Positions 1 through 6,874 of a DNA stretch of 10,347 nt are shown one piece after another. The stretch covers positions 47,427 to 57,773 of the forward strand of contig JAHBMJ010000077.1 of assembly GCA_018398765.1 (NCBI GenBank), written 5' to 3'. The stretch comes from Chromera velia. Its lineage: Eukaryota; Sar; Chromeraceae. The stretch's first letter is position 1; each line of letters starts with the position of its first letter. The notes under the pieces were generated by a model. That model searched no databases, was not told the DNA's origin, and saw only the letters and a list, made by a program, of their open reading frames with translations. The position numbers were made by a program, and so were the translations under genes.

Positions 1-14
1 CTTCCGTCGACAAA

Positions 15-74
15 CTAGGTTAGATCCGCCTCTCATATATGGGGACGCGGCATGAATGAAAAAACCCTCAATCA
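15..74 (+). repeat. Left arm of 2.9-kb inverted repeat
   Basis: It contains, from outside inwards, a CTAGGTTAGATC block, an ATATATGGGGACGCG block and an AAAACCCTCAATCA block. Each recurs in reverse complement and in mirrored order at 2852-2939. Bases 75-310 hold no recognisable gene; the short ORFs there overlap on both strands and have no family features. Confidence 0.7.
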
Positions 75-313
75 ACATGTTGGCTTCCGTATGGCTTGCC
101 GGGGCCCAGGGCCTCGGTATCTGTCTAGTTCAGACCCCCTACGCGTTCCGGCAGAAAAAATGTTACGTTGTTTTGTCACAAAAATAGAGACACACACCTC
201 TCAAGAGTACGTGCGGTAAGTCCGTCTGCTTTGCCCTCCGAGGCGACATCCGAACAACCAAAGAGGCCCCAGAAGATTTCCACATTTTACATAAACTTTT
301 GCGGATCACCGCG

Positions 314-343
314 GCATGCATGCATGCACGTACGCGCGTACGC
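314..343. other. 30-nt strictly alternating purine-pyrimidine tract with nested palindromes
   Basis: Every position from 314 to 343 alternates purine and pyrimidine. The tract contains two perfect palindromes, GCATGCATGCATGC (314-327) and CGTACGCGCGTACG (329-342). A further ATGCATGCAT palindrome lies at 356-365. Such alternation is the classical requirement for left-handed Z-DNA, and TGCATGC is a known binding core of some apicomplexan AP2 factors. Either function here is inference; the structure itself is read directly. Confidence 0.6.
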
Positions 344-654
344 TCGGGCGTCCATATGCATGCATCGACTCGAGGCACTCACCTACACTCACCTACAACG
401 GACATCTATTGAACTTAATAATTGAAGACCATTTGTCTGACCTTGACAGGCAGACATCAGCAGAGTCTGAGCAGACAGCTGGCAATGCAGACCTCCGGGT
501 CCAACGTCCATAAGCCACATATCCCGGCACTACACAGCACACAAGCCAACAGCTGAATTAATTAATTGGTACGGGTTCAATGGCACTGATGTTCAAGAAC
601 GCCAAAACGGGCTGTATTCTCATTCTTCCGGGAACCTTCTTTTCTTTCGGCCTT

Positions 655-1530
655 CAGCTGACAGTGCCAGCCATTCGCTTGCTAGATTCACTTGTCTCCC
701 TCCGCTTGCAGCCCTCATTTTAACGCCTGTACCTCCACTTTGGCGGTGCGGTCTTTTTTCTCCCGTCAGCTGCCTCCGTCTGTCTGTCTCCCGCCCTCAG
801 GTCTTATTCCTTCTCTTCCAGCCTTCTGCTGCCAGCCATTCGCTTGCCTCCCTTTCGCTTCAGCCGTCATTTATGTCCCTGCACCTCCATCTATATATGT
901 GCTGCGCTTTTTCTCGTTCCGCTACCTCTCCCCCCCCCTGCGCCTAGATCGTGTTCAGGTTGCGTTCTTTCTCTTCCAGCCGCTAGCTGCCCGTTCTCGG
1001 TTTAATTCCCTTTGCTTTCAGCCCTTCACTCGCATTCCTCTGCCTCCACCTTTACCTTTGTGCCTAGCCTTTGTGCTGAAAGCTTTCTACTTTCGCTACC
1101 TGCCTCTCCGTTTGTGCCTATCGCGTTCAGGGTGCATTCTGCCTCTTCCATGCAGCATTTCTTTTCTTCCTGGGGACCAGCCCCCTCGAGCCCTCTGCTA
1201 CATTCTGCTACGAGCCCCTTCCTTTTCTCCCTCTTATTTTAATCCTTTGATCATAATATCATTTCTTAGCTTCTACCTCTGTTCTGCGCCCTATCTGCTC
1301 TTGCGATCTGCGGCTATCTGCATCTACCTTTCTGTCTCCCGCCCTCAGCTCACGTTTCTTCTCTTTCGGCCTTCAGCTGGCAGTGTCAGCCATTCACTTG
1401 TCTCCCTCCGCTTTCAGCCCTCACTTGAATGCGTGTACCTCCACTTCGGTGGTGCAGTCTGTCTTCTCCTATCATCTGCCTCCGTCTTTCTGTCTCCCGC
1501 CCTCAGGTCTTTTTCCTTTTTCTTCAGCCG
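655..1530. repeat. Pyrimidine-rich degenerate tandem repeat, about five units
   Basis: The plus strand is strongly C/T-rich and made of diverged units sharing the same word order. Each has a CTTTCAGCCCTCA-like start, a TGYACCTCCAC-like word, a CTACCTGCCTCC-like word, a C-rich stretch ending in TTCAGG or CCTCAGG, then a TTCTCTTCCAGCC-like end. The shared CAG of the CCTCAG/TTCAG word ends at 800, 958, 1130, 1348 and 1506, so spacings are 158, 172, 218 and 158 bp. The first and last units (about 640-830 and 1362-1540) are the most alike, roughly 85 percent by eye. A 299-codon frame is open across it, but its Ser/Pro/Leu/Phe-rich translation only reflects the pyrimidine bias, so it is not called as a gene. 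Confidence 0.75.
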
Positions 1531-1540
1531 CTCATGGAGG

Positions 1541-2851
1541 CATATTGCGATGCGGGGCGGCGCATGGTGTGGTACACGGCTTGGCCAATGAGAAAGTCAC
1601 TGCCGATTATAGCCGAGAATTGCCCTCGGCTCAACTTGAAGTCAACCCGATCTAACCGAGAAAATCAGACCCTTTCAAGTTGAATCAAACCTAACTGTCA
1701 AAGCTGCTAAATACTGATCATAATACTGATCAACAGACTATTTGTTTAAAACGGTTCGATCGCTTAAAGATGGCAGACTTATCTTTAATCTTCATTATTA
1801 GTTTCAAAAGTATTCAAAGCGGTCTCTATATATATTTTTTTTTTTGATTAGAAAATTTTAACATGCATAGTCTTATCGCCTTGGGGGGCAGCTGAGCTCT
1901 GCTGAGATCAGCCGAGAGGCCCTGAGATCGCACGGATCCGTGATGAATCCGCTAGTGGGCAAGCTAGCGAGCTATACGGGGCTCTACATACATACAACTT
2001 ACTTGAGTCTACTTCGGTACTCGTCTGTTGGGTCCTTCATTGTCACTTCGAGTCGTTTTGGTGAGATCCTTTCTGTATGGCTTGTCAAGTAATTCTTGCT
2101 TCGCATGTATGCATGTCTGTATCGCTTTCCAAGTGAATTCAAATACATATATGGATGCAACGTCACATCTGTTTCCATCTTTCCATCTCTGTATGTTCAC
2201 GCTTTATGCTTCTTTCTGATACTAAGATCAGTCTCACTTCTGTTACCATTTGTTGTTGATGTGTTGCTTTAACAGTGTTGCTGCAACTGTGTTGTTTACA
2301 CCGTTAAGGCTACCGCACGCCTGACACATGCTCGGTGGGCCGTCCGTTCTGTGGATCCGCTCCCGCGGCTGCGCACGCCTGGCCCGTCCCACGGCCCATC
2401 GCCGCTTTCTAAATTAGGGCACAACAATCCGCATAACGCATTTTTTTATTTTTTGGGGGGGGGGTTCGGTTTTGTCTCTGTCCGTCCGTCACGGTGTCGC
2501 CCAAATTCCAAAATATGCCCCCCAAGCAAGTCGTACGGAGCAGTGATCGCATTATAATTACTTTGCTCCTCATGATACGTGTCCCTCAAGTAACTCAGAT
2601 GGAGTTGCATGTGTGTGGTCCCGAAAAGCATATTTTGCGTACGTTGCCGTGGCCCCCGCCACTTTACATAGGCAAGACATGCCCAAGTCGATCCCTGATG
2701 CTTTGCATCAATCAAGTTATGGCTGACCCCCTAAATAGCTCCCCGAGGCACTCACCCAACTGGTTGGGTGTATCCCGTATATAATAGATTCAAACTTAAA
2801 TTTCAGAGTCACGATTTATTTTGTATTATCTCTGATGATTGAGGGTAATGG
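1541..2851. other. Gene-free stretch with small palindromes
   Basis: No convincing coding region is seen on either strand. Visible structure is minor. There is a GCCGAG/CTCGGC hairpin near 1610-1631, a 9-bp inverted pair CAACTTGAA/TTCAAGTTG near 1634-1681, and two ATACTGATCA copies near 1711-1733. A 13-nt T run lies near 1840, a perfect palindrome CACGGATCCGTG at 1931-1942 and a ten-G run at 2455-2464. Bases 1680-1870 are notably AT-rich. The overlapping short ORFs at 2446-2784 on both strands have no recognisable domains. Confidence 0.5.
2753..2770. repeat. 8-bp perfect inverted repeat (hairpin)
   Basis: CACCCAAC and GTTGGGTG are separated by two bases, giving an 18-nt near-perfect palindrome. 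It lies about 80 bp inside the right arm of the 2.9-kb inverted repeat. It has no T-tract and the context is eukaryotic, so it is not called a terminator. Confidence 0.6.
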
Positions 2852-2939
2852 TGATTGAGGGTTTTGTTTTGAGGATAATTGAGGAATTTGTTATGGAAGT
2901 CGCGTCCCCATATATAAGGATCGAGTAGATCTAGCCTAG
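2852..2939 (-). repeat. Right arm of 2.9-kb inverted repeat
   Basis: Blocks TGATTGAGGGTTTT (2852-2865), CGCGTCCCCATATAT (2901-2915) and GATCTAGCCTAG (2928-2939) are the reverse complements of the left-arm blocks, in mirrored order. The first block is preceded by a second GATTGAGGG at 2837-2845, so there is also a small internal direct duplication. About 20 extra bases separate the first two blocks here compared with the left arm. Confidence 0.7.
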
Positions 2940-3077
2940 GCAGTATAATATCATATGATTGTCTCTAAGTACAGACTCATCAGTTTTAGCCTTACTGGGC
3001 CCTGGCATACCGCAGAAGCGTAGCGGAGGCGGCATAATGTATCCGTAATCTCTGCATGGTAGACTCAGACCAACAGT

Positions 3078-3165
3078 GGCCCCGGAAAGCGAAACGGGGG
3101 GCACTTACAAAACAAAAATATCCTAGCTCATGTACGCATTGTCTTTCACCAAAAAAAGGCTCCGG
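3078..3165 (-). repeat. Inverted copy of the dispersed repeat (distal part)
   Basis: Read on the minus strand, this matches the distal part of the complete copy at 3665-3870. The best segment, 3078-3127, aligns with 3821-3870 at about 90 percent over 50 bp, including GTTTTGTAAGTGCCCCCCG and CGCTTTCCGGGGCCA. The match decays but continues to about 3165 with the CTTTCCGG/GCC word. Bases 3183-3245 carry further diverged pieces of the same family (GTGGCCCCGAAAAG, ATGCATGCGTGCGTCAG). The shared DNA explains why both copies encode the peptide FCFVSAPRFAFRGH, so that peptide is not evidence for a gene. Confidence 0.7.
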
Positions 3166-3295
3166 AAAGATCCCGCCCCAAATGGTCCAGAAAAGCATGC
3201 ATGAACTCGCGTCACCATGCATGCGTGCGTCAGTGGCCCCGAAAAGTAACAGGCCGCCCAGGCTTTTTTCCTGGGGGAGGTAGGGGGAGGGGGGG

Positions 3296-3427
3296 TTCTG
3301 CGGCTTTTCCTGTGGGGAGGGGTCGGCGCGACTGCCCAGTCGGCTGGCCGGCGTGCGTCAATCATGATTCGTGAAGTTCTCATTTTTCTTGCTTTCCGAG
3401 ACTGTTCACAAGTTTGTTTGCATCAGA
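3296..3427 (+). repeat. Dispersed repeat copy, left arm of a large palindrome
   Basis: The copy starts with TTCTGCGGCTTTTCC (identical to 3665-3679), then GTCGGCG, GGCCGGCGTGCGTCAATC, a GTGAAGTTCTCATTTTTC segment and a terminal CATCAGA. Bases 3322-3427 pair with 3461-3563 as a large imperfect inverted repeat. The core at 3371-3397 is identical over 27 bp to the complement of 3491-3517. The upstream flank is G-rich (3275-3295). Confidence 0.85.
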
Positions 3428-3460
3428 TTCAATGACAGAAAATTTGTCTGTCTACATATA

Positions 3461-3563
3461 TCTGATGTAAGCAAGCTTGTGAACGGCCCTGGAAAGCAAG
3501 AAAAATGAGAACTTCACGATTGATGCACGCCGGCCAGCTAGCCGACCGGGCGGTTGCGCCGAC
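3461..3563 (-). repeat. Dispersed repeat copy, right arm of the large palindrome
   Basis: This is the reverse complement of 3322-3427, with a 4-bp and a 6-bp length difference and a scatter of mostly transition differences. It ends in GCCGAC followed by ten C, mirroring the G-run next to GTCGGCG in the plus-oriented copies. The 33-nt spacer (3428-3460) between the arms holds a small GACAG/CTGTC hairpin. If single-stranded, the whole unit could form a cruciform or long hairpin. Confidence 0.85.
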
Positions 3564-3571
3564 CCCCCCCC

Positions 3572-3626
3572 CACCATCGGCCTAATTCCCTAAGCCTTCA
3601 TATTAGATTGAATTAGGCCGATGGTG
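3572..3626. repeat. 17-bp perfect inverted repeat with 21-nt loop
   Basis: Bases 3572-3588 and 3610-3626 are exact reverse complements over 17 bp (core ATCGGCCTAATTC). The hairpin sits between the palindrome's right arm and the next direct copy. Part of it (GCCATCGG, then GGCTTCAGAATTAATTC) echoes again at 3634-3660. It could be the end of a small foldback element or of the repeat family itself. Confidence 0.75.
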
Positions 3627-3664
3627 CAGTTATGCCATCGGAGGCTTCAGAATTAATTCAGGAG

Positions 3665-3870
3665 TTCTGCGGCTTTTCCCGCGGGGGGGGGGNGGGGGGG
3701 GGGGGGGGGAGTCGGCGTGACCGCCCGCGCGGTCGACTGGCCGGCGTGCGTCAATCGTGCAGTTCTCATTTTTCTTGCTTTCCGGGGCCGTTCGCAAGCT
3801 TGCTTGCGTCAGATGCATGGGCTGGGTATTTCTGTTTTGTAAGTGCCCCCCGCTTCGCTTTCCGGGGCCA
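3665..3870 (+). repeat. Most complete copy of the dispersed repeat, upstream of the 4181 gene
   Basis: The order is TTCTGCGGCTTTTCC, a long poly-G run, GTCGGCG, GGCCGGCGTGCGTCAATCG, AGTTCTCATTTTTCTTGC, CTTTCCGGGGCC, GCTTGCGTCAGA, then the distal GTTTTGTAAGTGCCCCCCG and CGCTTTCCGGGGCCA words. It joins the part seen at 3296-3427 to the part seen inverted at 3078-3127, so the other copies look like fragments of this unit. It ends where a CpG-rich leader region begins, about 310 bp before the start codon of the 276-residue gene. Confidence 0.8.
3683..3709 (+). repeat. 27-nt poly-G tract containing the one N
   Basis: All bases are G except the ambiguous base at 3693. Shorter G or C runs occur at the same place in related copies: ten C at 3563-3572, and G-rich DNA near 3275-3295. 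The homopolymer is therefore a variable-length part of the repeat family. It could form a G-quadruplex, and its length should be treated as unreliable. Confidence 0.8.
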
Positions 3871-3913
3871 TGCAGCGGCCGCGCGCGGGCCGGGCCCTAT
3901 CCGGGCTCTACAG
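3871..3913 (+). promoter_or_regulatory. CpG-rich segment, putative leader/promoter of the 4181 gene
   Basis: A sharply GC- and CpG-rich stretch (contains GCGGCCGC, CGCGCG and GGGCCGGGCCC) begins just after the repeat copy and ends at a CAG|GTGCGT donor-like site. Position and composition suggest the promoter or first noncoding exon of the gene at 4181. No TATA or known initiator is seen, so this is inference. Confidence 0.3.
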
Positions 3914-4139
3914 GTGCGTTGCCGGCGACGGCGATCGTTGGGTTGTCAGAAGTCACAATTCTTGAGAACCGCTTCTTTTGAGCTGTGTATGCTTGCGTTC
4001 CTAATCTTTGGCATTGTGAAGATCTTCTGGCTGCACCGTGTTGACAGCTGGGTTGTTGGATGCTTGGGTTTGTTACTTCGATTTGAGCTGTACTCTTTTC
4101 GCGGTCTCCGTAGATTTCTTTCTCTTTTTTTCTGCTTAG
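3914..4139 (+). other. Possible 5' leader intron (GT...AG, 226 nt)
   Basis: The donor is CAG|GTGCGT at 3914. The acceptor is TTTTTTTCTGCTTAG| ending at 4139, behind a strong pyrimidine tract (4115-4137). The stretch between is more AT-rich than both flanks, as an intron should be. Splicing would leave a short leader before ATG 4181. A CTAAT-like branch site (about 3997-4003) lies rather far from the acceptor. The reading frame stays open through the stretch, so unspliced translation from an upstream ATG cannot be excluded. Confidence 0.35.
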
Positions 4140-4180
4140 AACACGTTCTGCTTTGTCGTACGCATCTATCCCTGCCCACG

Positions 4181-5011
4181 ATGAGCGTGTCTGGAGGTTC
4201 CAAGCTTAGGAGGGTCTTCTTCCCCGAGCAGGAGGAGCAGCGGCGGCTTCTGGCAGAGAACAAGGCAAAGAAGCGCGCGGAGACGGCTGCAGCTCTCCAG
4301 GCCCAAAACAAAGCCATGAAGGAGAAGCTGACCAATCAGGGCAGCCGTCTTGACAGGGTCTTCTCTCCTGATGTCCTCGCAGAGGGTCTCAAGAAGGGGG
4401 AAGAGAAGATCCAAGAGCGGCAGACCAAGGCACTAACCCTGGAGGAACAGTACAAGAAGCAAAGGGACTCTTTCAAGTCCATTAAGGGCAGAGACGTCAA
4501 GGCACTGTCCCAGGAGACGGAAGAAGCCCGTGCGAAGTGCGCCCTCCTTGCCAGAGAGGAGAAGGAGCGCTCCGTGCGCCGTCTCCTGAAAGAGAACAAG
4601 AATTTCTTTGACAAGGTCAAGAGCACAGTCTGCAAGACCCGCCGCCCCGTCTCTCCCCAACAGGAGGCCGAGACAGGAGGCCCCGCAACTCCAGAGACCA
4701 CACACGCGACCCCCGAGAAGGAGAAAAGGGCCCCGGCAGTCATTGCCGGGGCCTCCCTTGAGGACCGCCTCACAGCTGCACCCACCACTGCAGTCCACAC
4801 CCCTGCACGCTCCGTTGTGCACCCCATGACGATGCCTTCTGCCTCCACCCCTCTGACAGTGCACGCCCACCCCCATGCCGACTTCCGCCACCACCGCCAC
4901 GTTCACGTCCACCACCCGCCCTACCCCGCTGTGCCCGCCCACCCGCACCCTGTGCAGCAGCCTGCTCATCACATGAACAGGGCAGCCACCACCAGCTTCT
5001 GGGGGTGGTAG
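4181..5011 (+). CDS. Coiled-coil protein with His/Pro-rich C-terminus, unknown function
   Basis: The product has 276 residues and is intronless. Residues 16-155 are highly charged (Lys/Arg/Glu/Gln) with few Pro or Gly, predicted alpha-helical or coiled-coil. Two short motifs each occur twice: L-x-R-V-F-x-P-[E/D] at 9-16 and 57-64, and R-R-L-L-x-E-N-K at 21-28 and 133-140. Residues 156-226 are Pro/Thr/Ala-rich and probably disordered. Residues 228-264 contain 13 histidines interspersed with Pro and Val, a possible metal-binding or low-complexity tail, and the chain ends FWGW. No signal peptide or membrane segment is seen. ATG 4181 is chosen because it has A at -3, begins the GC-rich coding composition, and everything upstream in frame runs through a repeat and a poly-G tract. 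I do not recognise the family; a cytoskeletal or flagellar coiled-coil role is only a guess. Confidence 0.8.
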   Translation: MSVSGGSKLRRVFFPEQEEQRRLLAENKAKKRAETAAALQAQNKAMKEKLTNQGSRLDRVFSPDVLAEGLKKGEEKIQERQTKALTLEEQYKKQRDSFKSIKGRDVKALSQETEEARAKCALLAREEKERSVRRLLKENKNFFDKVKSTVCKTRRPVSPQQEAETGGPATPETTHATPEKEKRAPAVIAGASLEDRLTAAPTTAVHTPARSVVHPMTMPSASTPLTVHAHPHADFRHHRHVHVHHPPYPAVPAHPHPVQQPAHHMNRAATTSFWGW

Positions 5012-5927
5012 AGGTAGAGCGACACACAGGTCAGTGGGTTTTGCGTCTGAATGAACGACTCTGCTTTGCCGTTGTTTCCTGATATGACGACGTCACTGTT
5101 TCTCCGCATTATGGAGATTTTTGAACATGGGAAGGAAAGATCGATGAAGACACGCGGAAAGAGAAGAATGATGAGAGAGAGAGGCCTTCCCTCGCCTCTT
5201 TGGTTTTCGCTTGTTACCGGATTAGCGCGATGAAGAAAAACAATCCCTTCGCAAACGGAAATTAAATAGTCCCTAGTACAGCTTTTAAAGGGTCGTCCTT
5301 TTCTTTCATTCTATTAATGTGTGTTCACTGTTTGTCCGAGGGACCTCCAACAAACCCTTTTTTCCGTCCCAGACGAGGCATGCCTCTTTCGGGCAATCCT
5401 TCCTTCAGGAATCGCACAGGTAGCTGCTTCCTCCTCACGTCTGCCTCCCCCCTTGCCTGCCTCGGTCCATGCAGATCCAGCTGCAGGGGGGGCATCTGTC
5501 TGCCTCCTTACCGACAATCGGAAATGCATCGACCGTACTGCAGAAAGGAGGAGAGGATGGATGCCTGGGTCGGGGGTGGAGAAGAATATTTGTAGTGTGC
5601 AAGGAACGGACAGTCAGTTGAGAAGAAGATGACTCGAAGTAACAACAACAAAACTCAAGTTGGCAGTAGACGGGGGAGAAGGGAAAGATTGGTGAGACGC
5701 GAGGAGGTATGATAAAAGGATGGATGGATGGACGGGTGCATCGATGTAGCCCTAACTTCTTTGCTGACTGACAACTAACTGGATTTTTGGTGAAACGAAA
5801 GCGTGGGTGGGGTGGCAGGGCACAGTGGAGGTGATCTGGCTCGGTTGGCGTAGACAGGGACTGGGGAGGGTGTATGTCTCTGTCCGTCAACCCGGAAACT
5901 TCTGTCTGGAACTTTTTCAGAAGAGAG

Positions 5928-5975
5928 AACAAAACGCGATCGACTTGAAGAAGGAAGCAACAAAACGCGATCGAC
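5928..5975 (+). repeat. 17-bp exact direct repeat pair
   Basis: AACAAAACGCGATCGAC occurs at 5928-5944 and again at 5959-5975, a 31-bp offset (about three helical turns). The short interval is purine-rich. It may be a duplicated binding site or a local tandem duplication; nothing else in the window contains it. Confidence 0.8.
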
Positions 5976-6055
5976 CTTATGGTTGCTTGTTCCTTGCGCG
6001 AGAGCTTGCGGGTTTTTGAGGAAGACAGAAGTGATGAGGACCGATCTTCATTCGG

Positions 6056-6099
6056 TTCTTTCTTTCTTTCCTTCTTTCTTTTTTTGTTTTTTCCCCCCC
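6056..6099 (+). repeat. T/C-rich low-complexity tract
   Basis: Imperfect TTTC/TTCC repeats are followed by T runs and then C7, all pyrimidine on the plus strand except for one G. Confidence 0.8.
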
Positions 6100-6210
6100 A
6101 TAACAGCTGCCCCTCGTCTTCTCTGCTCTCCTTGATGCAACAAAGACGCAGGGTGGGTGGAGACAGGTGAGAGCCTCAGTCCATCCCTCCGTCCCGAGCT
6201 TTGTCCACCT

Positions 6211-6241
6211 TTCCTTCCTTCCTTCCTTCCTTCCTTCCTTT
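6211..6241 (+). repeat. (TTCC)n microsatellite
   Basis: There are about 7.5 uninterrupted TTCC units. They have no coding context. Confidence 0.95.
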
Positions 6242-6473
6242 CAGTCTCACTTTGGCAAATGTCTTCATGTTAAGGAAGCCTCCATGGGCGTGTCGGAAGA
6301 GCCCGAGAGAGACTCATGATTCATTGAATGGTTGACAGAGAAAACTCAGTTGCTGGTGCTGGCTGTGTGGTCTGTTGCTCGTTCGTGTGTCTCGATGAGG
6401 GTGGTGCACAAGCCGTAAGGGGGTACAAGAAGCGATGAAAGAACGGAGAGAAGGAGACAGAGAAAAGAGGTGA

Positions 6474-6599
6474 ACGGAAGAAGCAACCGTGGCTAGAGTG
6501 GAAGATGCCGTGCAGAATCTCGACAAAAAGAATGCTCCCTTCACCACCGTGCATGCTGAGAACAAGGAAGTCAAGATGGCGATTCAACGACTCTGCTGA
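6474..6599 (+). other. Exon-like open stretch (coiled-coil-like), low confidence
   Basis: Between stops at 6471 and 6597, this frame reads as a charged, heptad-like peptide including EEATVARVEDAVQNLDKK and HAENKEVKMAIQRLC before a TGA. Composition resembles a helical protein rather than the biased translations around it. There is no start codon and no strong splice acceptor immediately upstream, so it could be a relic or terminal exon, or chance in purine-rich DNA. Confidence 0.2.
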
Positions 6600-6754
6600 G
6601 AGCGACAGAAAGACAAATCAAAGAAATCCCAGCCCCCAGCCTCCCCGACCAAACGTCAAGACGGTCTCTGGGTGCTCTAAGAAAATGCATAGTATCCGGT
6701 TTTTTCGTCTTCTGAATTGATCAAAAAGGAAAGTATTACTACTGTATGCATTGG

Positions 6755-6840
6755 TTCTTCTTCTTCTTCTTCTTCTTCTTCCTTTTTCTTTTACTCCTTC
6801 TCCTTCTGCTTCTTCTTCTTCTTCTTTTTCTTCTTGTCGT
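6755..6840 (+). repeat. (TTC)n microsatellite, interrupted
   Basis: About nine clean TTC units are followed by interrupted TTC/CTT/TTTTC blocks up to 6840. It generates spurious Leu/Phe/Ser- or Lys/Glu-rich ORFs in all frames. Confidence 0.95.
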
Positions 6841-6874
6841 CTTCCCTGTTTACACGAAAGCTGCTTCTGTTGGT

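Larger units (their letters stand above)
1..2945. mobile_element. Possible inverted-repeat-bounded element without coding capacity
   Basis: The two ends match each other as reverse complements in three colinear blocks. Bases 61-74 pair with 2852-2865 (14/14), 35-49 pair with 2901-2915 (15/15), and 15-26 pair with 2928-2939 (11/12). Spacing between blocks differs slightly on the two sides. This is the arrangement expected of degenerate terminal inverted repeats of a DNA transposon or large non-autonomous derivative. The interior shows no transposase motif and no convincing gene; it holds the CT-rich array at 655-1530 and unique-looking AT-rich DNA. The true left end and any target-site duplication cannot be seen because the window starts inside or at the repeat. 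The alternative is two oppositely oriented copies of a smaller repeat that happen to lie 2.8 kb apart. Confidence 0.4.
5012..6470. other. Intergenic stretch without convincing genes
   Basis: This is the 3' flank of the 4181 gene and beyond. Small ORFs exist on both strands (for example 5435-5932 minus), but they overlap one another, lack domains and follow purine/pyrimidine bias. Contents are a GA-rich run at 5150-5190, GGAT repeats at 5718-5731, a 17-bp direct repeat pair at 5928-5975, a T/C tract at 6056-6099 and a TTCC microsatellite at 6211-6241. A polypyrimidine run ending CATAACAG near 6103 resembles a splice acceptor, but no matching exon is evident. No RNA gene was recognised. Confidence 0.5.

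Noticed and set aside
692-1591. 299-codon open frame
   Set aside because: It lies wholly in the CT-rich degenerate tandem array. Its Ser/Pro/Leu/Phe-rich translation follows from pyrimidine bias, and the other two forward frames are also open over long stretches.
2753-2770. Rho-independent terminator
   Set aside because: The hairpin has no T-tract and no upstream gene, and the window is eukaryotic.
2446-2784. Overlapping ORFs on both strands near the ten-G run
   Set aside because: Neither gives a recognisable product, one ends in translated homopolymer, and there is no codon bias to choose between them.
3632-4180. Upstream in-frame extension of the 276-residue gene
   Set aside because: It would translate a repeat copy, a poly-G run with an N and a likely intron. 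Coding-like composition starts only at ATG 4181.
4336-4972. Long minus-strand ORFs opposite the 4181 gene
   Set aside because: They are mirror frames of a GC-rich coding sequence, without motifs of their own.
5435-5932. 165-codon minus-strand ORF
   Set aside because: It has no domain, no splice or start context and no helical or hydrophobic pattern, and plus-strand frames overlap it. It is probably chance.
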